51,688 nt of DNA. Source: Butyrivibrio sp. WCD3002. Lineage in GTDB: Bacteria; Bacillota; Clostridia; Lachnospirales; Lachnospiraceae. This document shows, in pieces, positions 42,810-50,700 of this stretch. The DNA is taken from positions 1 to 51,688 of the forward strand of contig NZ_AUJO01000025.1 in assembly GCF_000424265.1 (NCBI RefSeq), given 5' to 3'. The notes beneath the pieces were generated by a model, which saw nothing but the letters and a program-made list of their open reading frames with translations, was not told the DNA's origin and did no database searches. The position numbers were made by a program, and so were the translations under genes. Numbering within the stretch: the stretch's first letter is position 1; every line of letters starts with the position of its first letter.

Positions 42810-44072
42810 TTATGAAGCTCGGTTGTATATCTTTTTTACGTGTTTGCTGCTGCCACCGATTATAACGATGGCGGCAACAACACTTACCATTTCAAACACA
42901 AGCAGTACCGCTCTCTGATCAAGGTACAGTGTCATAACTCCCGCAAGAAGCTCTGCAATAAGTGAGCCTGACGTACTTAGCACCTGAAAGGCTCCGTTAA
43001 ATCTTCCCTTTTTCTCATCGGGAACATAGCTCTGAGTAGCCGATATTCTGATGGTGTAACTGGTCACACCGCCAACTCCCACTATAAGCGACATAAGCAT
43101 CGCAAGCGGAATCGGAACATACAGATACAATCCTTCAAACAGTCCGATAATTATGTACACGCCTATTGCCAGATAGTACTTGTATTTAACCGGAATCTTT
43201 TTCCTGTAATGAAACATTCCGCCAAGAGCCCTTCCCAAGAAGGCAGTTCCAAACACAAGCTGAAACAGATACTCACCGTTTTGATAATTGCTCTTATAAT
43301 ATGGCAGACAAATTACGTTTGCAGCACCTCCTGCCATGGTACTGAAAAGGAAATACACAGCGATTGCAAGAAGTCCTTTTTCCGAAAAGAGATACTTAAA
43401 GCCCTCTTTGATATCCAGGAGCATCCTTGATATCTTGCCCATGTTCTCGCCTTCAATGCTCTTTTTCTGTTTCTCAATGTACTTCTCTTCCGCACCGATT
43501 CTTGTTTCAAGAGTCGCAGCGACCACAAAACACACCGAATCAAAGATCATAAGCGGTGCCATTCCAAACATATTGTAAAGGAAGGTTGCCACCGGGATCA
43601 TGAACATGGACATGGTCTCAAGTACACTCGCTATGGAATAGGCCTTTGAATAATTACCCTCAGTTATAAGAAGAGGATAAAAGCTGTCATAGGCAACCAT
43701 ATAGATGCTTGAAACCGTTCCGATTGTAAGTGAAAATAGCGCAAACAGCGGAAAACTAAACCATCCGCCAAGCACAAATATACCAACAAGCAGGTACAGC
43801 GCCCCCATGAAATAATCCAGTGTATATATCATCTTTTTCCTTGAAAATCTATCAAGGATTGCCCCTGAAATAATAGGCATTATTAGCTGCGGCACAGTGT
43901 AGGTCATAAGGTAAATGGCATACATCATAGTGGATCCCGTGTAGTCAAGAACCATGAGGCTCATTGCAAAGCCTGCCATGCTGTTGCCAAACATTGATAC
44001 CACGCTGCCCAGCGTTATTATTGTAAAATCCCTTGTCCATAAGGGGTTTTTAGTTTCTTTTACTTTTTCCAT
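42810..44072 (-). CDS. MFS drug-exporter-like transporter (Mef-like)
   Basis: A 420-aa major facilitator with 12 predicted helices. It has the layout of the MefA-type antiporter group: an RDFTIITLGSVVSMFGNSM start, GAILDRFSRKKMIYTLD (motif A, GxLaDrxgrkk-like, about 75-92) and a soluble central loop (about 190-215) with KSIEGENMGKISRML. Members export macrolides or other drugs by proton antiport; the substrate here is unknown. AGGAGG lies 6 nt upstream. The gene has a long leader with an intrinsic terminator and operator-like palindrome, so expression is probably inducible. Confidence 0.87.
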   Translation of the reverse strand: MEKVKETKNPLWTRDFTIITLGSVVSMFGNSMAGFAMSLMVLDYTGSTMMYAIYLMTYTVPQLIMPIISGAILDRFSRKKMIYTLDYFMGALYLLVGIFVLGGWFSFPLFALFSLTIGTVSSIYMVAYDSFYPLLITEGNYSKAYSIASVLETMSMFMIPVATFLYNMFGMAPLMIFDSVCFVVAATLETRIGAEEKYIEKQKKSIEGENMGKISRMLLDIKEGFKYLFSEKGLLAIAVYFLFSTMAGGAANVICLPYYKSNYQNGEYLFQLVFGTAFLGRALGGMFHYRKKIPVKYKYYLAIGVYIIIGLFEGLYLYVPIPLAMLMSLIVGVGGVTSYTIRISATQSYVPDEKKGRFNGAFQVLSTSGSLIAELLAGVMTLYLDQRAVLLVFEMVSVVAAIVIIGGSSKHVKKIYNRAS

Positions 44073-44106
44073 GATGTCCTCCTAAGTTGTCATTAAATCT
44101 TGTAAA

Positions 44107-44138
44107 ACAAAAATTCCGCCTGCGTTACGCAGACGGAA
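44107..44138 (-). terminator. Intrinsic terminator in the MFS leader (attenuator)
   Basis: On the minus strand TTCCGTCTGCG-TAA-CGCAGGCGGAA forms an 11-bp stem (one U-G pair) followed by TTTTTGTTTT. It lies 35 bp before the start codon of the MFS gene and after that gene's probable promoter, so transcripts must read through it to express the exporter. Confidence 0.85.
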
Positions 44139-44400
44139 CAAATAATCTATTAATGCCACAAATACAAGAACTATTCTACCGGCACAGCATATAAAGAGGC
44201 AACACATAAATATAAAATATGTTTACCGAAAATGCTCTAGATTGATATGATTCATCTTTTCATAAGACTTCCTGTTCATGGATAACAAAACAGGCCTTAC
44301 GAAATAACGTAACGCAGCTTAGCCAATATGGCTGTCAATATGCATTAGAATCAATATCAAATCCTGGTCATCTCCTTAACCTCCGCTTTTTTAAAAACCA
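44139..44400 (-). promoter_or_regulatory. Structured leader of the MFS gene with possible leader peptides and antiterminator
   Basis: About 260 nt of transcribed leader. A GCGGAGG site lies 8 nt before ATG 44371, which reads MTRI and stops at 44357. A second short frame, ATG 44345 to TAA 44319, reads MHIDSHIG and may start at a TTG further up. Directly after this stop, CTGCGTTACG (44317-44308) is the exact complement of CGTAACGCAG in the terminator stem-loop (44129-44120). A local hairpin TTACG-TTATTT-CGTAA competes for the same bases. The arrangement fits ribosome-dependent attenuation. Confidence 0.5.
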
Positions 44401-44402
44401 CT

Positions 44403-44436
44403 ATTTAGTTTTAACATCCTAACTAAATTACGTCAA
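44403..44436 (-). promoter_or_regulatory. Promoter and operator-like palindrome of the MFS gene
   Basis: On the minus strand TTGACG (44436-44431) is a good -35 and TAAAAC (44413-44408) a weak -10 at 17-bp spacing. A perfect inverted repeat ATTTAGTT-N10-AACTAAAT (44403-44428) covers the spacer and -10. Its size and AT-rich arms are like MarR or TetR-family operators. No such regulator gene is in the window. Confidence 0.6.
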
Positions 44437-44484
44437 CCATTTTTTGCCTAAGCTTTTGAAAATCATTCTGTAAAAACCCTCGTT

Positions 44485-45714
44485 TTACAGTTCATAAAAA
44501 TCGGCATTGATATATTTGGTGTCGCTGGCATCTGATGAATCGGAGCCGGGTCTTCCGAAAATCGAACCAAACACACCCATTACGCCCCAGGGCCCTATAA
44601 AAGCAACATCCTGTGAAACCTCTGATATTACTGATTTTTGCTGATCAGCGCAGGTTACCTTTGCACAATCCCTTATCTTAAGCCTCTCGCGGATAAGCTC
44701 TGTAGGTATATCATCACCGATACTTACAAGGGCACAGTCCCTCAGCACCACGCCTTCAGGATGGTTCTCAAGCATCTCCCTGTCCAGTGACACCATGGCT
44801 CTGTCTTCAATCACAAAGCCGTCAAGAACGACTACCTTTGCGCAGTTCACATTGAGCTGATTGAATTTCTCCAGGCAGGATCTATCGATCTTCACTGTAC
44901 CGTCCACAGCAAGAGCTGTAAGCTTTTCAAGAGCAGGAAGGCTTTCCTTCTTAATTGTCACATCTCCTGAAACATATATATTGTTTCCCACAGATGAAAT
45001 AAGGGCATCATCAAGATGGAAATCATCACTGTTCATAATCCTGCACTCATCAGGTATTTCAACTATCTTTGCCTCGATGTTGATGAGCTGCAGAGCCTTT
45101 TCGAGATGGCTTTTCCTTATGTACACCTTGTCCGTGTAAAACTTCACGTTCTTTTCAGCAAGCTTGCCAAAATCCGTCTCAGCATCAACATCAAATATGC
45201 AGGTGGATGCAAAATATCCACTGTTCTCTGCTGCTCTCATAGGGAAATACTTATCAAGCTTATACTTGTTATCGAGCATCACATAATCATCAGGATATCC
45301 CTTTACCATGCCGTTAAGGGTGATACTGTGCATGGGGAGTTTTCCTGTAATACTCTTAGGACACAGGATAACGCCGTTAATGCTTATCTTTTCGTACTTG
45401 TTTAATATCTCTTCGCAGCCGGGCATGATCTTAAGAAAGCCGTTTACATTCAGGAACGTTCCCTCCTTAACCACAGTCTCCGGGCCGATCTCATACACTC
45501 CGTTTACGTTCTGAACATCCTTCTGAGGCCTGTCCTCCTCATCGCTTCTGATCTCGTCAGCCTTGATATTGAAGGGAAGTTTGCTGAGAATCTGCTTACT
45601 TCTCTCATCCACAATTACCTTGTCTGCGGATATTATGATTTCCTCATACTCCTTGTAGTTGTCTTCGTTAACTTTTCTCGTGTCGCATACATCGCAGTTA
45701 ATCTTAAGTCGCAT
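44485..45714 (-). CDS. Unknown repeat-like protein encoded after an ECF sigma factor
   Basis: A 409-aa soluble protein of unrecognised family. It begins INCDVCDTRKV, with a CxxC pair, and continues with repeating beta segments spaced about 25-45 residues apart (VYEIGPETVVKEGTFLNVNGFLKIMPG, ISINGVILCPKSITG, ITLNGMVKGYP), each with an INGV/LNGM/VNGF core. The later part (LTALAVDGTVKID, VSIGDDIPTELI) repeats the theme, suggesting a solenoid somewhat like bactofilin or leucine-rich folds. No membrane segment is seen, so it is not a classical anti-sigma factor. It lies 80 bp after the sigma gene, probably in the same transcript. Confidence 0.65.
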   Translation of the reverse strand: MRLKINCDVCDTRKVNEDNYKEYEEIIISADKVIVDERSKQILSKLPFNIKADEIRSDEEDRPQKDVQNVNGVYEIGPETVVKEGTFLNVNGFLKIMPGCEEILNKYEKISINGVILCPKSITGKLPMHSITLNGMVKGYPDDYVMLDNKYKLDKYFPMRAAENSGYFASTCIFDVDAETDFGKLAEKNVKFYTDKVYIRKSHLEKALQLINIEAKIVEIPDECRIMNSDDFHLDDALISSVGNNIYVSGDVTIKKESLPALEKLTALAVDGTVKIDRSCLEKFNQLNVNCAKVVVLDGFVIEDRAMVSLDREMLENHPEGVVLRDCALVSIGDDIPTELIRERLKIRDCAKVTCADQQKSVISEVSQDVAFIGPWGVMGVFGSIFGRPGSDSSDASDTKYINADFYEL

Positions 45715-45794
45715 ACCCTAATCCCCTTTTCTTTTTATTTAAGTTCATAAATCCATTAAAATATTTTCATTGCTGTCATTTCTTAGAACAGCGC

Positions 45795-46259
45795 TTATTT
45801 AAGCAGTTCTCTAAGGTGCATTTTCGCATCATGAAGCTTACTTCTGACAGTCCCTGCCGGCATCCCAAGCATCTCTCCTATCTGCCCCGAGGTAAAATCT
45901 TCAAGATATCGCAAAACAAAAACCTTGCCCTCATCCTTGGGAAGGGAGTTAATAAGTTGCATCCATTCTGCCTCCGTATACTCGCACCGCAGCTCTCCAA
46001 AATCAGGCATTTCATCAGATAGGTCTTCCCTCTTCTTTTTCCGTAAATCATCTATGAAAAGGTGCTTGATGGTCTGATACATCCAGGCTCTTTTCTTGAA
46101 AAAATCAAGAGATTCCAGAGTCTCAAAATGATCGATTGCCCTTAGGAACCCTTCCTGCACCAGCTCCTGTGCTTCGTATCTGTCACCTGTCATGGCACTG
46201 CACCAGGATAATAATTCTGCATTCAGTTGTTCATATAATTCTGTTATGTCCCGGTACAT
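45795..46259 (-). CDS. ECF-type RNA polymerase sigma factor
   Basis: A 154-aa group IV sigma factor. Region 2 (about 10-75) includes DRYEAQELVQEGFLRAI and WMYQTIKHLFIDDLRKKKR, which contact -10 DNA and core polymerase. Region 4 (about 98-152) includes LPKDEGKVFVLRYLEDFTSGQIGEMLGMPAGTVRSKLHDAK, the -35 recognition helix-turn-helix. It has no typical adjacent transmembrane anti-sigma gene; the following gene is the unknown protein at 44485, which may be a target or regulator. Confidence 0.92.
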   Translation of the reverse strand: MYRDITELYEQLNAELLSWCSAMTGDRYEAQELVQEGFLRAIDHFETLESLDFFKKRAWMYQTIKHLFIDDLRKKKREDLSDEMPDFGELRCEYTEAEWMQLINSLPKDEGKVFVLRYLEDFTSGQIGEMLGMPAGTVRSKLHDAKMHLRELLK

Positions 46260-46359
46260 TTAAGTCTCTGCTCCCCGTGCTAAGTATACCATTTAAGCGC
46301 TTCTGTATATATAACGGATGAGTCATCAAAAATGTTGGAAATTTTTTAATTTTTTGTAT

Positions 46360-46397
46360 AAAAAATGCGTACCGCCATATATAAAGGCAATACGCAT
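46360..46397 (-). terminator. Terminator of the GNAT gene
   Basis: On the minus strand ATGCGTA and TACGCAT pair, with inner GCC/GGC pairing across two mismatches, and TTTTTTATAC follows. It lies about 50 bp after the stop of the acetyltransferase at 46449. Confidence 0.8.
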
Positions 46398-46448
46398 GCT
46401 TTTCTCTCGTTACATATAAACGATTTTTGCATCAAAAAAATGCTTCTA

Positions 46449-46937
46449 TCATTTCAGAGACATCACATATATCTGGCAGGGATTAGCCTCATCCCACAAA
46501 AGAGGAAACACCTCAAACTCCTGAAAACCAAGGCTTATATAAAATCTGTTGGTAGCATCATAGTCATCGTAATGCCCCATCTCAACAGTTTTTACCTGCA
46601 TGAAGGAATACCCCTTCTCCTGTGCAATGCGCTTTGCCTCCTTAAAAAGCTCCCGGCCAATACCCTTTCTGTGATATTCAACAAGAACTCCCATAACCGC
46701 CAGCTCAACGGTAGCATTACCTGTCTGCTTAAGGCATAAAAAGCCGACTGCCTTACTGTCTTTTTCGCCTGCGACTTCAGGTCTGCCCTCATCCTCTGCC
46801 ACCAGCATAATCTGGTCTGCGCTCTCTCTAATGTATTGCTCCCTTGATTCCTCAATTCCGAACCAATCAGGAAGCGCTTCGAGAATCTTTCTTACTACTC
46901 TTCGCTTTTCATCTTTATCTTCAAGTAAACGTACCAA
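46449..46937 (-). CDS. GNAT N-acetyltransferase
   Basis: A 162-aa acetyltransferase. The acetyl-CoA motif is VLVEYHRKGIGRELFKEAKRIA split around the R-x-x-G-x-G loop (about 92-112), preceded by ATVELAVMGV and followed by FYISLGFQEFE, the usual C-terminal strand. The substrate is not predictable. It lies between the sigma gene and the SPOR lipoprotein gene as a separate unit with its own terminator. Confidence 0.88.
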   Translation of the reverse strand: MVRLLEDKDEKRRVVRKILEALPDWFGIEESREQYIRESADQIMLVAEDEGRPEVAGEKDSKAVGFLCLKQTGNATVELAVMGVLVEYHRKGIGRELFKEAKRIAQEKGYSFMQVKTVEMGHYDDYDATNRFYISLGFQEFEVFPLLWDEANPCQIYVMSLK

Positions 46938-46970
46938 ATTTTTATCCCCTTAATTTAAACTAATAAAAAA

Positions 46971-48692
46971 CTAATCCCACCAATAGCTTCCGTAAAACCG
47001 ATCTACATGATCCCCTGTTATGGCCACATCGAATACTCCCAAAAGCGCAGGGCCGCCGCCGGAATAACTGTCAAAATCAGTCTTTGCCAGCTCGTCGTTT
47101 TTATGGAACCACTCAAGCACCGACTGCCCCTCTTCATAATTTCCAAAAAAGCTCATATTACAGGAGGAATCAAAGGTCGTATCCTTATCTATGATAAGCT
47201 CCATATTCTTTTCATCATCACCCATAAGTGAACTGGTGGCAACATCCTTAATTACGACTTTATCCTCTGAAAAATTCATGGAATCATGGGAGTAAACCGT
47301 ATAGTAAATGCGATGCATCACTCTTTTTCCGGAAAACTTGATGTATGCGCCGTCATAACCCGAGGTCTTTGCATTGACAAGAGCGCCTTCCGCAGAGGAC
47401 TCCGTCTCGAATCTATCGTAGGTTACGCAGTAAAACGGCTTTGGATTCAGATTCTCCCACTCAGGTGAGAAAACCACAGTTGCTACAGCCCCCTGATCCT
47501 CTATTTTCTGAGCAAGCTCTTTTGCCTCCTCAAGATCCTCATAAGCGCCTACCCATACGCCATAAAAGCCCTCATCGTAATAGTCACTCGGAAGCGCATA
47601 GGCATCGTAATTGTAGTTATCGGTAAGCACTTCTCTTACCTTATCGATGGTTACAAAGGGTACATCATCCTCTTCAATTTTTCCAAGAACCATGTGACTT
47701 TCGCCATCCTTTAGAAGGGAATTATCATATATGAAATCAAGCTCTATGGTATCATCACCGGTCATGGCAAACTGAGCTTCATACTCCATGGGCATGGTGC
47801 CGCTTCCAAGGGTGCTATATGTTCCGCAAAGCTTATCATCACCTATAAAATGATACTCACCGCCGGCAAAAAACACCTCGGTGCCCGGAGTCTCTCTGTA
47901 AATCTTGAACATTCCCCTCTCGCCATATTCTACGTAAAGAGGATTATCGGAATCCTTTTCCTTCCAAAAACCAACCATCGCCTCCGGAGGATTACCTGTG
48001 CCTGCAAACTCATTGAACATGTATGGAAAAGCATCCTCAACTCTGCTGTCATGCTCAAAATGAAGTGTCTCCTCGCTCCCTGAGAAAAATGCACCTGTAA
48101 AATCTATTCCCTTATCAGTGAGCATAAGCCTGCAGGGCTGCGGGGCACTTTGATATTTACCCATATTTGACATAATGGAAAAGGCCAAAATATCACAGGT
48201 AAAAACATCATCATTCTGATTTTTGGCAACAGCCTTATCATCGGGAATAAGCTCGGCGCCCCAGAAAGTATACGCGCCAAGATAATCGGAATTCTCATCA
48301 TCTTCAGAGATCCCCACATGAGCATAGAGATTGTCAGCAAACTCATAGATATCAAGAATATAATATTCACCTTTGCTGCTTTTACAGCTGTATTTTCCGC
48401 AAAGGCGTTTAGCCAAAGAAAGCTTTACATCCGGCGCTGTACCATCAGGCTCGCCCGAATTCTCCGGCTTATCATCTGAAAAAACGTCATTCTCACCTTC
48501 AGATGCGGTCTCATCATCCGGCGAACCCTCCTGGGGCTTATCTGCCAAGGGCTCCTGCTCTGATGTATCCTCCACTACCTTTGAAGGCGCAGTGGTATCA
48601 CCCTTAGTCCCTGCATCAGATGCAGACTTAGAGCATCCCGCCACAAGTATCAATGACGTCACAAGAAACGACAATAATGCTTTTCTCTTCAT
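46971..48692 (-). CDS. Large lipoprotein with a SPOR-like domain
   Basis: A 573-aa lipoprotein. The signal MKRKALLSFLVTSLILVAGC ends in the lipid Cys at 20. An acidic, low-complexity linker (about 25-90) leads to a beta-rich region with several related blocks on ligand-like GKYSCKSSKGEYYILDIYEF and GTYSTLGSGTMPMEYEA. A segment at about 375-455 (FYGVWVGAYEDLEEAKELAQKI, then PFYCVTYDRFETESSAEGAL) looks like a SPOR peptidoglycan-binding domain. I chose ATG 48692 with GGGGG at 5 nt; the frame is open 39 codons upstream without lipoprotein character. The role is probably envelope-associated; otherwise unknown. Confidence 0.75.
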   Translation of the reverse strand: MKRKALLSFLVTSLILVAGCSKSASDAGTKGDTTAPSKVVEDTSEQEPLADKPQEGSPDDETASEGENDVFSDDKPENSGEPDGTAPDVKLSLAKRLCGKYSCKSSKGEYYILDIYEFADNLYAHVGISEDDENSDYLGAYTFWGAELIPDDKAVAKNQNDDVFTCDILAFSIMSNMGKYQSAPQPCRLMLTDKGIDFTGAFFSGSEETLHFEHDSRVEDAFPYMFNEFAGTGNPPEAMVGFWKEKDSDNPLYVEYGERGMFKIYRETPGTEVFFAGGEYHFIGDDKLCGTYSTLGSGTMPMEYEAQFAMTGDDTIELDFIYDNSLLKDGESHMVLGKIEEDDVPFVTIDKVREVLTDNYNYDAYALPSDYYDEGFYGVWVGAYEDLEEAKELAQKIEDQGAVATVVFSPEWENLNPKPFYCVTYDRFETESSAEGALVNAKTSGYDGAYIKFSGKRVMHRIYYTVYSHDSMNFSEDKVVIKDVATSSLMGDDEKNMELIIDKDTTFDSSCNMSFFGNYEEGQSVLEWFHKNDELAKTDFDSYSGGGPALLGVFDVAITGDHVDRFYGSYWWD

Positions 48693-48805
48693 TAATCCCC
48701 CTACTCGAAAAATACCAGAAACTCCACCTCGATTATAACAGATATACTCTGTTAAAAGTAAAGATAAAAATGTATAATAGCCGCAAAAAATCTCAATCTC
48801 ACTCC

Positions 48806-48972
48806 TCAATTACTACACTCCACATCCTTCTTGGAAGCCTTCCTCTCCATTCTGTAGGGCGTTTCATTTCTCATAAGTCTTGTTTCCAGATCTGCGCTGA
48901 GCTCAACGAAGTAGAAATTCCCACCATTTTTCCAACTGCCTGAGGCCCACATACCACAATTAAATTCGCCAT
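48806..48972 (-). pseudogene. P-loop kinase remnant (internally deleted)
   Basis: ATG 48972 with a GTGGAGA site starts MANLIVVCGPQAVGKM, a Walker A (GxxxxGK) start of a P-loop kinase or ATPase. After about 15 codons the frame is wrong; a different frame then reads NFYFVELSADLETRLMRNE and ERKASKKDVE, which is like the C-terminal part of the same kinase type, and ends in TGA at 48806. The central ~100 codons are missing. The rest of the 48693-49017 gap holds no gene. Confidence 0.7.
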
Positions 48973-49017
48973 ATTTATCTCCACATTTTTAAAGACGCAT
49001 ATTTTCTTTGGAAATCT

Positions 49018-49806
49018 TTATTTTTTCACCTGCAGCCTTGCGATAGAGATGTAATGCTTCACCCTGAAGTTTTCTGTCGCATTTTCCAAAAGCATCTCCA
49101 TATGCTCCTTATCCCACGCGGATAGCTGCTCAGGTGACATTGAAGCGCCTACGCCTCTGCAGGCACGCATTCGTCCGTGCCATCCCTCTCTTGAAAAAGG
49201 AATGTCCACGCGAAACTCCTCCTGTGACAGCAGCTCAAAGTTTTTCAGATACTGATCCGGCACCCACACGGGATGAACTGTGTCACCATAGGCTGTCCAG
49301 TCAGGATTGTGCTTCAAAATGATTTCTTCGCTTTTCCCTGCAACCGGGTCCTCGTAAGGAAGCCAGCCCATGTAAAGGATGAGGAAGTTGCCCTCGGGCT
49401 TAAGCATTTTTGCAAAGGTTTCTGAGGTTATGTCGTGGTTAAAATACCAAATGCACTGACATGCAGTAATGACATCGAAGGTGTTGTCAGGAAAGGATAC
49501 TTCCTCCGCTTTTGCTGTGAAGAAATCTATATCCATCCCGCTTTCTTTCGCAAGCTCTTTTGCCTGCTCAATCTGGTTTTCAGCGATGTCCGTTCCTGTC
49601 CACTTCGCGCCGTATCTATACATGTTTCTGGGAAGGACACCGGTTCCGGTTCCTATGTCCAGCACGTTTTGTCCGTCTATGCACAAACCCATATTCAAAA
49701 CGTAGTCATAGAATTCCTGCGGATAAATATCCCTGTATTTCGCGTAATCCTTGGAGGTTTTTCCCCAGTCAAAAGCCTTGCCCTTATCAATGTCCTGTAT
49801 AATCAT
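49018..49806 (-). CDS. Class I SAM-dependent methyltransferase
   Basis: A 262-aa methyltransferase. The SAM-binding loop is NVLDIGTGTGVLPRNM (about 48-63), the acidic residue of motif II is in WTGTDIAENQIEQA, and FPDNTFDVITACQCIWYFN is motif IV. It belongs to the Methyltransf_11/25-like group acting on small molecules. The substrate is unknown. CGGAGGAGAAAG precedes ATG 49806. It lies 48 bp after the racemase gene and may share its transcript. Confidence 0.9.
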   Translation of the reverse strand: MIIQDIDKGKAFDWGKTSKDYAKYRDIYPQEFYDYVLNMGLCIDGQNVLDIGTGTGVLPRNMYRYGAKWTGTDIAENQIEQAKELAKESGMDIDFFTAKAEEVSFPDNTFDVITACQCIWYFNHDITSETFAKMLKPEGNFLILYMGWLPYEDPVAGKSEEIILKHNPDWTAYGDTVHPVWVPDQYLKNFELLSQEEFRVDIPFSREGWHGRMRACRGVGASMSPEQLSAWDKEHMEMLLENATENFRVKHYISIARLQVKK

Positions 49807-49854
49807 GTGCTTTCTCCTCCGTTTCCACCTGCTGCTATCCGTTTCCTTTTTTCA

Positions 49855-50544
49855 TTAACTCAGTGCAAATCTCGCTGCACTCTCAGCATGAATAACCGTT
49901 GTATCGAAAATCGGAAGCACTGAATCTTCCTGCCTTATGAGGATTCCAATCTCTGTGCAGCCAAGGATAACTGAATCTGCGCCTTTGTCCTTAAGCTTTG
50001 TTATTATGCGGGAGTACGCTTCTCTTGAGCTCTCCTTAACTATTCCGCAGCAGAGCTCATCAAAGATTACGTCGTTAACGATCTTGATATCGTCCTCATC
50101 AGGAATTATAACTTCAAAGCCTCTTTTGATGAGCCTTGATTTATAGAAGTCCTCTGTCATTGTGTATTTGGTTCCCAAAAGGGCTACCTTATGTTTTCCA
50201 TGTCTTTCAAGCTCGTCTCCTGTTGCGTCCGCAATGTGAATCATAGGAACAGTTAGCTTATCCTGAATCTGAGGGAACATCTTATGCATGGTATTGGTGC
50301 AGATAAGAACTACATCTGCTCCTGCATTCTGCAATTTTACTGCAGCATCTGAAAGTACATTTTCGATTTTGTTCCACTCCCCTGCAGACATGTATTTCTC
50401 AAGTTCACCAAACTCCACGCTATAGAGGATGATTCTGGCGTTATGAAGGCCGCCAAGCTCCTTTCCCACATATTCGTTGATAATCTTGTAATAAGGGATT
50501 GTGCTCTCCCAGCTCATTCCACCGATAAGTCCGATTGTTTTCAT
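49855..50544 (-). CDS. Aspartate/glutamate racemase family protein (YgeA-like)
   Basis: A 229-aa cofactor-independent racemase. The family motif IGLIGGMSWESTIPYYK is at the N-terminus. The two catalytic cysteines are Cys82 in VLICTNTMHK and Cys196 in VILGCTEIG. Length and spacing fit the Asp/Glu/hydantoin racemase family, in which YgeA-like members often have broad specificity. AAGGAGGAGT precedes ATG 50544. The right end of the IS200/IS605 element lies only about 35 bp upstream, so the original promoter has probably been separated from the gene. Confidence 0.9.
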   Translation of the reverse strand: MKTIGLIGGMSWESTIPYYKIINEYVGKELGGLHNARIILYSVEFGELEKYMSAGEWNKIENVLSDAAVKLQNAGADVVLICTNTMHKMFPQIQDKLTVPMIHIADATGDELERHGKHKVALLGTKYTMTEDFYKSRLIKRGFEVIIPDEDDIKIVNDVIFDELCCGIVKESSREAYSRIITKLKDKGADSVILGCTEIGILIRQEDSVLPIFDTTVIHAESAARFALS

Positions 50545-50577
50545 GTTGTGACTCCTCCTTTTTGGCTATAGCATACC

Positions 50578-50700
50578 AAATGAACTACCTCCACCGACTC
50601 TGCGTCGGAAGAGATTTCTGTTATGCCGCAGAGCGGCATGAACCTTTGGGATGCTTAGTGCATCCCAAAGAACAGGGCATGTCCACTATGCCCCTATCCC
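50578..50700 (-). mobile_element. IS200/IS605-type right end with guide-RNA (omega RNA) scaffold
   Basis: Immediately after and partly within the end of tnpB, the minus strand has three hairpins: TTTGGGATGC-ACTAA-GCATCCCAAA, ATGCCGC-TCT-GCGGCAT (overlapping the tnpB stop) and CCGAC-GCAGA-GTCGG. It ends GGTGGAGGTAGTTCA, a typical end of such elements in Firmicutes. In this family the RNA scaffold overlaps the right end and the guide is the flanking DNA, here TTTGGTATGCTATAGCC. The exact boundary is inferred. Confidence 0.65.

Noticed and set aside
44139..44240. A longer leader frame (about 45 codons from the ATG at about 44200) running through the terminator
   Set aside because: No ribosome binding site and its composition follows the terminator sequence; unlikely to be translated.
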